DNA of 64,000 nt from Ruminococcus sp. OA3 (lineage in GTDB: Bacteria; Bacillota; Clostridia; Lachnospirales; Lachnospiraceae), in assembly GCF_022440845.1 (NCBI RefSeq), contig NZ_JAKNTO010000001.1, positions 1,240,001-1,304,000 of the forward strand, written 5' to 3'. Each line of letters starts with the position of its first letter. The first letter of the stretch is position 1. Of this stretch, positions 44,181 to 51,579 are shown piece by piece. The notes below the pieces were generated by a model. The model searched no databases. It had not been told where the DNA came from and saw only the letters and a program-made list of their open reading frames with translations. The position numbers and the translations under genes were made by a program.

Positions 44181-44251
44181 ATGACAAATTTGCCAAAAGA
44201 TGATATAATTAAATTATTAATATTAACACGTATCAGAAATTGTGGTGTTAC
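44181..44251 (+). pseudogene. Fragment of the small protein gene found at 31482
   Basis: Translation gives MTNLPKDDIIKLL, matching MTNLPRDERIKKL in the 69-residue protein at 31482-31691, then loses the frame. It precedes the riboswitch just as the intact gene does, showing that the gene-riboswitch cassette was duplicated. Confidence 0.6.
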
Positions 44252-44336
44252 GTGGAAGTCATGGCAAACAGGCGGAAGTCTGTGACGCAAAACTACAGGG
44301 TCTAAGCGATTAAGTACGACAGCCAGTTGCAGCACG
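44252..44336 (+). ncRNA. c-di-GMP-I (GEMM) riboswitch
   Basis: GGCAAACAGGCGGAAGTCTG, GACGCAAAACTACAGGGTCTAAG and GACAGCCAGTTGC follow the GEMM-I consensus in order: conserved GGCAAAC, GACGCAAA, GGGYCTAA and GCCA-GUUGC. It is followed by a terminator and a secreted Ig-like protein, the classic gene type under c-di-GMP control in Clostridia. Family recognition is by conserved sequence; no folding was run. Confidence 0.88.
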
Positions 44337-44341
44337 AGGTG

Positions 44342-44368
44342 AGCATTCTCTGATGGGGGTGCTTTTTT
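44342..44368 (+). terminator. Riboswitch expression-platform terminator
   Basis: AGCATTCT-CTGATG-GGGGTGCT forms an 8-bp stem (three or four G-U pairs) followed by six T residues, 31 bases before the start of the secreted protein gene. Confidence 0.75.
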
Positions 44369-44398
44369 GTTTGGATGAAATGAGGGAGGAAAAGTATA

Positions 44399-46672
44399 AT
44401 GAAGAGAATGAGAAGTCTTGCGGTATTATTGTCGGCGGTAATGCTGGTTACTGCTTTGCCACTGGATGTATCAGGAGCCAGTGAGGATGTTGTGTCGGGT
44501 GGAGAGATGATTCTGGAACAGGAGGAAGATGAGGAGATTATAGAAACTCCTGAGTCAGAAGATGTGGTTGATACTGTGCTTCCGAAGGTTGAGTCAGAAG
44601 TGGAGGAAGTTCCGGAAACTTCATCAGTTCCAGTTTTGGATAGTCGTTCCGGAAGTGTTTTGAAGATTGGAGTTGGTGAAACAAAGAGACTGGAAATTGA
44701 TGGTTATAACGCAGATGAGTGTCAATGGGAATGTAAAGAGGATGGGGTACCAGAAGGATGGACTTATATTAGTGGAGAAGTACACTGGTCAAATAAGGAA
44801 GTAACAGGAAATGTATATGTTGCATCAGACGCCCAACTATATGTTGATTCATCCTCTACAATAAATGGAAATATATATGTTTATGGCCAATTATATGCGA
44901 GTTCCAGGTTAACAGTAACCGACAGCATCAACGCATACCAGTATGGGAGCATGATGTCGTCAGGTGTTTTTGATGGTGAACATGGCTATGTTGTTGGAAG
45001 CATTAAAGCAAGCCGTATGAATATAACTGCGAGCGCCTTGAATCCGGCTTTCAGTGTAATATCTGAAGATAATATTAACAGTAATAAGGTGGCAGTTGTT
45101 GACGCAGGAGGTGTTGTTACTGGAATAAAAGAGGGCAGTGCAACAGTGGTTATGACTTGTAATGGCGAGAGTCAAAAAATTTTTATAGAGGTACATACTT
45201 ATGATAAATGGGTAGCAGATAAAGAACCGACCTGCACAGAAACCGGAAGTCAAAGCATTCATTGCAGCGTATGTGATGCAATAAAAGAAAACAGTGAAGA
45301 AAAAATTCCCCTTGCAGCTCACACGGAAGTAAAAGACATGGCAGTGTTACCGACCTGCACACAACCAGGAAAAACCGAAGGAATCCACTGTTCCGTCTGC
45401 AATACCGTCATAAAGGAGCAGCGAGAAATCCCTGTCATCAGCCATACCTACAAGTTCGACAAGCTCACAAAAGCAACGCTCACTGCAAGTGGTAAAATCA
45501 TAAGAAAATGTACAGCCTGTGGTAGATCAGCAACGCAAATCCTCTCCTACCCGAAAACGATCACGCTTTCGGCTACAAAATATACTTATAATGGAAAGGT
45601 AATGAAACCGACCGTCACCGTAAAGGGCGCAGATGGAAAGGTAATCCATCCCGCGAACTACAGCGTTACGTATTCGCCAGGCTGTAAAAATGCGGGTACC
45701 TACAATGTGATCATCACTTTCAAAGCTAATTACAGTGGAAAAGTCACGAAAAGCTTTACAATCAATAAAGCGTCACAGACATTGACCGCATCCAGCCACA
45801 CAAAAGTTTTTGGAAATGCACCATTTTTTACAGGAACTAAGAAGACAAAGGGTGACGGCAAATTAAGCTTTACCTCCAGCAATACGAAGACCGCGACGGT
45901 CTCAGGTACAGGAAAGATTACGATCAAAGGTATTGGAAGAACAACGATTACGATCACTGCGGCAGCGACAACGAATTATAATAAGGCTACGAAAGCAGTC
46001 ACCGTGACGGTCAACCCAAAGGGGACGTTCATCTCGAGCGTTAAGAACAACTCATCCGGCAAAATGAATATCGGCTGGAATAAAAATGCAGCGGTTACCG
46101 GATATCAGGTTCAGTATGCCACGAATACCTCATTTTCAGGGGCAAAGACATTAACCATAAATAAGAACAGTACATTGAGCACGTCGGTTTCCAGCCTGAC
46201 CAAAGGAAAAACATACTATGTTCGGATTCGCACCTATAAAAAGGTTTATAGTACTACTTATTATTCTTCATGGAGCGCGTCCAAAAGTATAAAGATTGCG
46301 ATTGAAAATCCTTACCTTTCAAAGACATCAATTTCGCTCAACGCAGGCACAAAGTATGGGTTGAAACTGTGTGATACAACGCAAAAGATAACCTGGTCCT
46401 CGAGTAATCCATCGGTGGCCGCCGTCTCGTCAAATGGCATGGTGACCGGAAAGAAGGCAGGAACAGCAACAATAACCGCGAAAATCGGAAGCAAAATATA
46501 CACATGTAAAGTGACCGTAAAGGGGAGCATCAGCGTGACGGTTTACTGGACACCGAATGGGTCAGTATATCATTCCACCAGAGAGTGCCCGTCACTTGCA
46601 AGATCTAAGACAATCAGGAGCGGATCCGTTTCACAGAGTGGAAAGAGCAGAAAATGTAAGGTTTGTTATTAG
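44399..46672 (+). CDS. Large secreted Ig-like/FN3 multidomain protein under c-di-GMP control
   Basis: The protein has 757 residues. A signal peptide (to about residue 26) and a Glu-rich stretch are followed by a repetitive beta-strand region (GNVYVASDAQLYVDSSSTIN). Next come a bacterial Ig-like (Big_2) fold ending near 265 and two Cys-rich repeats (CTETGSQSIHCSVC and a second copy). Further Ig-like modules occupy 395-540, an FN3 module 545-640, and a Big_2 domain 642-710 (WSSSNPSVAAVSSNGMVTG). The C-terminal cysteine module YHSTRECPSL...CKVC is known from Lachnospiraceae secreted proteins. No LPxTG motif is seen. It is likely a surface or matrix adhesin; ligand unknown. Confidence 0.82.
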   Translation: MKRMRSLAVLLSAVMLVTALPLDVSGASEDVVSGGEMILEQEEDEEIIETPESEDVVDTVLPKVESEVEEVPETSSVPVLDSRSGSVLKIGVGETKRLEIDGYNADECQWECKEDGVPEGWTYISGEVHWSNKEVTGNVYVASDAQLYVDSSSTINGNIYVYGQLYASSRLTVTDSINAYQYGSMMSSGVFDGEHGYVVGSIKASRMNITASALNPAFSVISEDNINSNKVAVVDAGGVVTGIKEGSATVVMTCNGESQKIFIEVHTYDKWVADKEPTCTETGSQSIHCSVCDAIKENSEEKIPLAAHTEVKDMAVLPTCTQPGKTEGIHCSVCNTVIKEQREIPVISHTYKFDKLTKATLTASGKIIRKCTACGRSATQILSYPKTITLSATKYTYNGKVMKPTVTVKGADGKVIHPANYSVTYSPGCKNAGTYNVIITFKANYSGKVTKSFTINKASQTLTASSHTKVFGNAPFFTGTKKTKGDGKLSFTSSNTKTATVSGTGKITIKGIGRTTITITAAATTNYNKATKAVTVTVNPKGTFISSVKNNSSGKMNIGWNKNAAVTGYQVQYATNTSFSGAKTLTINKNSTLSTSVSSLTKGKTYYVRIRTYKKVYSTTYYSSWSASKSIKIAIENPYLSKTSISLNAGTKYGLKLCDTTQKITWSSSNPSVAAVSSNGMVTGKKAGTATITAKIGSKIYTCKVTVKGSISVTVYWTPNGSVYHSTRECPSLARSKTIRSGSVSQSGKSRKCKVCY

Positions 46673-46724
46673 AAAATTCCTTAGAAACTGTAAGTCAAAG
46701 AAAACTGAATTTTCAGATATTAGC

Positions 46725-46768
46725 ATAAGTCCATTATTGACTCTTAATCGAGCAGATAATGGGCTTAT
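46725..46768. terminator. Hairpin after the adhesin-like gene
   Basis: ATAAGTCCATTAT / ATAATGGGCTTAT pairs over 13 bp with one G-U and an 18-base loop. The T-run is poor, so it may act as a stabilising hairpin. Confidence 0.5.
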
Positions 46769-46879
46769 ATACCTTATTACACCCACTGATTAAATGGCTA
46801 CAAAGTCTCGGAGGCATTCTGTGACGACAAATACAGTAAAAATGAAAACACGATTTCATGACAAAATGAGAGGAGGCAT

Positions 46880-47260
46880 TATGATGGAAAATAAATATGT
46901 AAGGCATGCGGCAGGGAATTGCCGGTTGATCGATTTGAGCTGATAAAACCAAAGGATGGGAAGCCATGTCGCGTCTCTACAGACAGAAAAGGCCGGTATG
47001 AAATATGTGCGATGTATTTCACTTCAGGAATGGGAGGAAATATGTGTTGCTGGCGGAAAGCTATGATAACGCGGAAAGCAGTCATACGGGAATTCGTCGT
47101 AAACCCAGATATTGAAAATAATGTTTACATATGGCATCAAGGATATGACAAGGCGGATAATTACTATAAAAACCTGTATCCGCTGAATAAGGAACAGTAC
47201 AGAATCATTACAATCAATATGGCGAGGACTCAGAAGAGTTTATTATCAAAGTCATGAATG
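46880..47260 (+). pseudogene. Decayed open frames of unknown origin
   Basis: A ribosome site (GAGAGGAGG) and ATG at 46884 open a 19-codon frame (MENKYVRHAAGN...) that stops at TGA. The next frame continues as DRFELIKPKDGKPCRVSTDR and IENNVYIWHQGYDKADN up to 47257. The pattern suggests frameshifts within one gene. I do not recognise this part; it leads into the AP2/HNH remnant. Confidence 0.35.
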
Positions 47261-47294
47261 ATATCAAATTCAAACCGGACACATGGAGTAAAAA

Positions 47295-47610
47295 ATGCAT
47301 GGAACCGGCCATGAGCAACTGGAACTGTACAAAGATATTGCCCGAAGACCTGCTACTTTGTGCCGCATATTATCAATACGGTATTTATTAACGGGAAATC
47401 TGCCGGAGGTGATTTGCCAATGGGGGAGTTACGACAAAGAAAAAAAGAAATATCGGGCTTGTGTTGCATTTATGGGGTAAAGTATAAAACTGGGAAGGTT
47501 TGATTCTGTGGAAAAGGCATTTGCCAGATACAAAGAATACAAGGAAGATTTAATTCAGGATTTAGCGTAACAATACAAAGGAGATATACCGGATAAGGTG
47601 TAGCCGGCGA
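47295..47610 (+). pseudogene. Remnant of a phage-type AP2/HNH endonuclease
   Basis: Three frames together give FVPHIINTVFINGKSAGGDL, then SYDKEKKKYRACVAFMG, then TGRFDSVEKAFARYKEYKED and QYKGDIPDKV. This is the ordered C-terminal half of AP2-domain HNH endonucleases of phages and mobile elements. At least two frameshifts and two stop codons (after DLA and after DKV) break it, so it is dead. It lies just left of the right-hand 36-bp repeat. Confidence 0.6.
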
Positions 47611-47655
47611 TGATGGGCATATCGGATAGAGATATCTGGTATGCCTGTTTTTTTG
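47611..47655 (+). terminator. Right copy of the 36-bp repeat, terminator-like
   Basis: GGGCATATCGGATAGAGATA then TCTGGTATGCC and seven T residues. It differs at three positions from 42542-42577. It is either a duplicated terminator or a recombination scar bounding the left part of the island. Confidence 0.7.
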
Positions 47656-47725
47656 TTCCAGCTGCCACAAGCTGCTTATTCTGCTAGGAAATGAGTTTTT
47701 GCTTCACATATTTTGGATAATCGAT

Positions 47726-47775
47726 ATATATGTATTGACAATGAACAATTATATATGTACTATAAATACATATAT
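47726..47775 (+). promoter_or_regulatory. Promoter with repeated and inverted ATATATGTA sites
   Basis: TTGACA (47735-47740), 17 bases and TACTAT (47758-47763) form a good promoter. ATATATGTA occurs at 47726-47734 and 47751-47759 and inverted (TACATATAT) at 47767-47775, overlapping the -10 region. TGTA/TACA half-sites are typical of BlaI/MecI operators, and a BlaI-like gene lies at 50073; the link is tentative. Confidence 0.5.
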
Positions 47776-47977
47776 AAATAAATGAGTGGGGGTGGTTCCA
47801 GTGTGGTAATAACAAATAAATTAGAATGAGCTTGCTGAGTGTAATGGATTTAGATTTAACGTGTTGTTACAGGCATGAAATATCTGTAATAAAAGTTAAA
47901 GACTAAAAAATTGAAATCTGATAAGCTTAAAATGTGGCTTATGTATTTTTTGAATTATGAAAGGGGGCAATTAAAAT

Positions 47978-48511
47978 ATGTTATTAACAATTAAAGAGTT
48001 AAAAGGGAAATTCATATTTTTGGTATGTCTATTTACCATACTTATATTTTCATGCGTGTTGGAAGTTAACGCGGCTTCAAAATTTAACGAGTCCGTAGAA
48101 AGTTTCTTTTTTACAACACCACGGGGACAAACTGCTTCGGTAAGGGCGAGAGCCACAATATCGGAAACTTATAGTTCAAGTGGATCTAACAGTACATTTA
48201 CATATAGAGATTGTTTTCTTTGCTATAATAGAGCATACTCTGCTTCTGCTCCAGAGATAACTAGAATGAATGGTTCTCATAAAACTAGCGCTACAGGAAG
48301 TACAGTAAGAACCTTTAGTCCTTGGACAAGAGGATCATATTTGTGGGACGTTGGTACATATCCAAATGGCGGTGGTTCATATAATCAAACCTCAGTTACC
48401 TATCCTAAAAGTACAACCAATGTTTCGGGGTTTCCATATACCGTTTATTGTAACGGAAGTATTGTACCAACTCGGGCAGGAAGTGTGTATGTATCTTTAA
48501 AGACAAATTAA
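47978..48511 (+). CDS. Secreted protein of unknown function
   Basis: The 177 residues have a long signal peptide (FIFLVCLFTILIFSCVLEVNAAS, cleavage near residue 32). The mature part is Ser/Thr/Tyr/Gly-rich and probably all-beta (SETYSSSGSNSTFTYRDCF, SPWTRGSYLWDVGTYPNGGG). GAAAGGGGG lies upstream. Two internal cysteines (DCFLCY) may bridge. AT-rich. It is followed after 19 bases by another exported protein, forming a likely operon from the promoter at 47735. The nature recalls the secreted protein at 42831. Confidence 0.7.
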   Translation: MLLTIKELKGKFIFLVCLFTILIFSCVLEVNAASKFNESVESFFFTTPRGQTASVRARATISETYSSSGSNSTFTYRDCFLCYNRAYSASAPEITRMNGSHKTSATGSTVRTFSPWTRGSYLWDVGTYPNGGGSYNQTSVTYPKSTTNVSGFPYTVYCNGSIVPTRAGSVYVSLKTN

Positions 48512-48530
48512 TAAGAAGAGGTGAAAATTT

Positions 48531-49214
48531 ATGAAAAAGAGAATAATTTCTATACTTTTGATGGTTAGCCTTCTAGCTGTGACTTCTATTACAGCTATGG
48601 CAAGTCAATCAGACATTGCAGTGACAAAAAATTGGGGTCATGCGCTACAAAAATATGTTGATAATCAAACTGAGTCAGATAATGTAATTGCGAAAAGTTT
48701 GGAGGAGACGGAAGATAATACAATTATATTACCACAAAGTGAGATAGATATTGCTAAAGAATTTTATACTGTGGCTGGATATGGAGAAAATGAAGCATTA
48801 CAATTGGCTATTGATTACGTCAAAGAAATAAATACTTTATATCAGGAAGCCATTAAAAATGGTTATGCCGTTACAGAAGAAGATATTATGAATCATTTAG
48901 ACCAGATGAAAGTAGAATTTCGGTCGGCGACGAATAAGGAAGAAATCTATAGCTTCATAAACGAATTTGATAGTGAGCAAGCCTATTGGGATTTTCAATT
49001 TGAAATGTTCAAAAAAGATTTACCAATACAGAGGTACAATGCTGACATAGAAAAGGCATTTTTTGAAACGAATATCTTATATGATGAATCTATAGAAAAT
49101 TATAGCGAAGAAGAGTATTCTGATACTATGTTAGAACTTGAGGAGGATTGGTTAGAAGAATTTGAAAACATGAAAAATATTGCAGAGAATGAGTATAGCT
49201 ATATAATTGAATAA
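48531..49214 (+). CDS. Exported acidic helical protein of unknown function
   Basis: The protein has 227 residues with a signal peptide ending near AMASQS (residue 24). The mature part is acidic and helical; QLAIDYVKEINTLYQEAIKNG and TEEDIMNHLDQMK resemble the N-terminal helical domain of SurA/PrsA-type foldases, without a rotamase domain. AAGAGGTG precedes the ATG. It is second in the island operon after the secreted protein at 47978 and may chaperone or process it. Not recognised further. Confidence 0.65.
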   Translation: MKKRIISILLMVSLLAVTSITAMASQSDIAVTKNWGHALQKYVDNQTESDNVIAKSLEETEDNTIILPQSEIDIAKEFYTVAGYGENEALQLAIDYVKEINTLYQEAIKNGYAVTEEDIMNHLDQMKVEFRSATNKEEIYSFINEFDSEQAYWDFQFEMFKKDLPIQRYNADIEKAFFETNILYDESIENYSEEEYSDTMLELEEDWLEEFENMKNIAENEYSYIIE

Positions 49215-49221
49215 TAATATT

Positions 49222-49254
49222 AAAAAGGCTGATGGTTTTGTCCTCAGTCTTTTT
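49222..49254 (+). terminator. Terminator of the secreted-protein operon
   Basis: AAAAAGGCTGA / TCAGTCTTTTT is an 11-bp stem with one G-U pair and an 11-base loop, ending in T residues. Confidence 0.75.
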
Positions 49255-49416
49255 AGAGTATAAACAAGAATGAAGAGTAATTTGAAAGTCAAGAAAATAT
49301 CCATATTATAATAAACTATAGATATTTAGTGCAGTGGCAACATAAATGAAATATCATTGGTAAGTATTAAATGGTTTCTCGTATTTATTGTCCATAGAAA
49401 GGAACACATTTTATTT

Positions 49417-49800
49417 ATGTATGAACAGGATTATGTTATGCGGTTGAACAGGGATGTTATAAGAACAATTGTCAAATTGATTTTTAACAAAGACATAGAG
49501 CCGGGAATGGATTTGATATCTCAAGTTTTAAAAAGTGAAGATAGTAGAATGCTTGATCTTGTCTATGGTCAGGTAGACTTGGGTAATATAGAAGAGGCAG
49601 AAAATGATATATTTCAGCAGCTTGTAAACAAGGATGATCGTGCGCTGGAAAAAGCATTGTTGTTTTACTTCTATTTGAACGAGAAAAACGATGAATTCCT
49701 TCTCGAGCATCATTATGATAGAGAAAAGATTCAGTCAGGGCTGAAAAATATTGCCTCACAGTTTGGAATATTGGATATAGTCAGTTTACTTGTAATGTGA
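49417..49800 (+). CDS. DUF6483-like protein
   Basis: The 127 residues start MYEQDYVMRLNRDVIRTIVK, the typical opening of the DUF6483 family of Clostridia. It is wholly helical, with no signal or membrane segment. The ORF could begin at 49357, but ATG 49417 fits the family and has AAAGGAA about 13 bases upstream, a rather weak site. The function is unknown. It stands alone in the AT-rich island. Confidence 0.65.
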   Translation: MYEQDYVMRLNRDVIRTIVKLIFNKDIEPGMDLISQVLKSEDSRMLDLVYGQVDLGNIEEAENDIFQQLVNKDDRALEKALLFYFYLNEKNDEFLLEHHYDREKIQSGLKNIASQFGILDIVSLLVM

Positions 49801-50072
49801 TCAAGTTATGGTAAAAAGATGATAGAAAACATAAGTTGGATGATTCGTTCACTACACAATCACACCCTTCATATATGTATTTAAGCATTGCATATTGATA
49901 ATACATGATTAATTGAATAATGTTAATGCGTATTAAGATTTAAAGAGAGCTGGCTGAAAAATTAATTATATATCTGCAATACTTTTATCTTGAAATTTTA
50001 TACTACCCAATGTATAATCTATAAAATAATTTGATTTATGCACAAGGTTTGCTACTGAAAAGGAAGATGATT

Positions 50073-50465
50073 GTGAAAAATTTATACCCTAAGGAAGAAG
50101 AAATAATGTATGCTATATGGGATATTGGACACCCATGTGCAATATCTGAAATTATGAAAAAGCATCCTGAGTTAAAAAGAAATACTGTAGCAAAAGTAAT
50201 CACTATCCTTGAACACAAAGGATATCTTAAGGTTGATTCTATTGTTAAAACGACAACGCGAACTGGACGTGCATATACCCCGATTATATCCAAAAAAGAA
50301 TATGAAGAGCAAAAAGAATTGTTGAAAAACATTGTTGAAAGTTCTAATATTCAATCTGGTATTCTTAAATACTGTATGACACTCGTTAATAAACAAGATG
50401 TAAGTGAAGAATTTTTCAAAGAAGTGGATAAGTTATTAGAATCCCTAAAAAATCAGGAGGAATAA
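50073..50465 (+). CDS. BlaI/MecI/CopY family repressor
   Basis: The 130 residues have a winged helix (YPKEEEIMYAIWDIGHPCAI then NTVAKVITILEHKGYL) and a short helical dimerisation tail. AAAAGGAAG precedes GTG 50073; ATG 50067 is too close to it. The family is usually paired with a BlaR/MecR sensor protease, but none is adjacent. The next coding trace is an integrase fragment. Candidate TGTA/TACA sites lie at 47726-47775 and near 49875-49906. Confidence 0.8.
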   Translation: MKNLYPKEEEIMYAIWDIGHPCAISEIMKKHPELKRNTVAKVITILEHKGYLKVDSIVKTTTRTGRAYTPIISKKEYEEQKELLKNIVESSNIQSGILKYCMTLVNKQDVSEEFFKEVDKLLESLKNQEE

Positions 50466-50469
50466 GAAT

Positions 50470-50658
50470 GGAATTATCGTTCCCATCGAGACGGAGGTGT
50501 GGACGTTTTCTTGGAGCATGCAAGTGTATAATCACGTGGATGAAGAGCGCGCGAAAAGCAGCATCGAAGCGGTGCAAGCGCTGAAAATAGACCAAAAAAT
50601 GGGCGTTTGCGGGGATACGAGCAGTTATAGATACCCCAAAAACCTTACAAAACTGTAA
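50470..50658 (+). pseudogene. C-terminal fragment of a tyrosine recombinase
   Basis: MQVYNHVDEERAKSSIEAVQ in one frame matches the end of Tn/phage integrases, where the catalytic tyrosine sits in (T)MQVYNHVDEERAK. GGVDVFLEHAS, in another frame just before it, resembles the preceding G-x-D-x-(x)-LxExxGHAS element. The rest of the enzyme is missing. It marks the right edge of the island. Confidence 0.6.
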
Positions 50659-50662
50659 GTTT

Positions 50663-50710
50663 AAAAAGGAGAATGTAAGCCAAAACTAAGGCGAAGCATT
50701 CTCCTTTTTG
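50663..50710 (+). terminator. Strong terminator at the island edge
   Basis: A perfect 13-bp stem AAAAAGGAGAATG / CATTCTCCTTTTT, with a 21-base loop, follows the integrase fragment and precedes the BceA-like gene. Confidence 0.8.
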
Positions 50711-50772
50711 CTATACTTCAAACAGGAAACGGACACAGAGGTCCCATGAGATAAAAACTGGAGGTAACAGAT

Positions 50773-51579
50773 ATGGCATTATTAGAAGTGCAGAATTTAA
50801 AGAAAGTATATACGACGCGTTTCGGGGGGAATCCCGTGCAGGCGCTTTCCAATGTATCTTTTTCAGTGGAAAAAGGAGAATTTGTAGCGATTATGGGGGA
50901 ATCAGGATCGGGAAAAACGACATTGCTGAACATTCTGGCGATGCTGGACTCCCCGACGAGCGGAGAGGTATTGCTGAATGGAAAAAGCAGTGATTCGATC
51001 AGGGAAGCTGAGATCTCGGCATACCGGCGGGATCATCTGGGATTTGTATTTCAGGATTTCAACCTGCTGGATACGTTTTCACTCCGGGATAATATCTATC
51101 TGCCGCTGGTGCTGGCGGGAAAATACTACAAGGAGATGGAACGGAGGCTGGACCCGATCGCAAAAGAGCTGGGGATTGAGGAGCTGTTGCCAAAGTATCC
51201 TTATGAGGTGTCAGGAGGTCAAAAGCAGCGGGCGGCGGTGGCCAGGGCACTGATCACCAGGCCGGAACTGATCCTGGCTGATGAACCGACAGGGGCGCTC
51301 GACTCAAAAGCCAGCCGGGGACTGCTGAAGACATTCCGGCATATCAACGAAGCCGGACAGACAATACTGATGGTGACACATTCCGTGCGTGCTGCCAGCA
51401 ATGCCTCACGTGTGCTTTTCATTAAAGACGGAGAAGTGTTTCATCAGATTTATAAAGCGTCCAGCACGTCCGAAGAGATGTATCAGAAAATCACTGACGC
51501 TCAGTCTGTGATCATGACGGGCGGTGATGAGAGGGAACTGAGCCGCAGCGAGTGCAGAATGGGAGGTAATCATGAATAG
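50773..51579 (+). CDS. BceA-like ABC transporter ATP-binding protein
   Basis: The 268 residues are of the MacB/BceA type: Walker A GESGSGKTT, Q-loop FVFQDFNLL, signature VSGGQKQR, Walker B LILADEPTGALD and switch MVTHS. TGGAGG lies before the ATG. It overlaps the FtsX-like permease by 8 bases. Such pairs remove cell-wall-targeting peptide antibiotics from their targets and signal to a BceRS pair. The only such pair in the window is at 13043-14718. Confidence 0.9.
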   Translation: MALLEVQNLKKVYTTRFGGNPVQALSNVSFSVEKGEFVAIMGESGSGKTTLLNILAMLDSPTSGEVLLNGKSSDSIREAEISAYRRDHLGFVFQDFNLLDTFSLRDNIYLPLVLAGKYYKEMERRLDPIAKELGIEELLPKYPYEVSGGQKQRAAVARALITRPELILADEPTGALDSKASRGLLKTFRHINEAGQTILMVTHSVRAASNASRVLFIKDGEVFHQIYKASSTSEEMYQKITDAQSVIMTGGDERELSRSECRMGGNHE

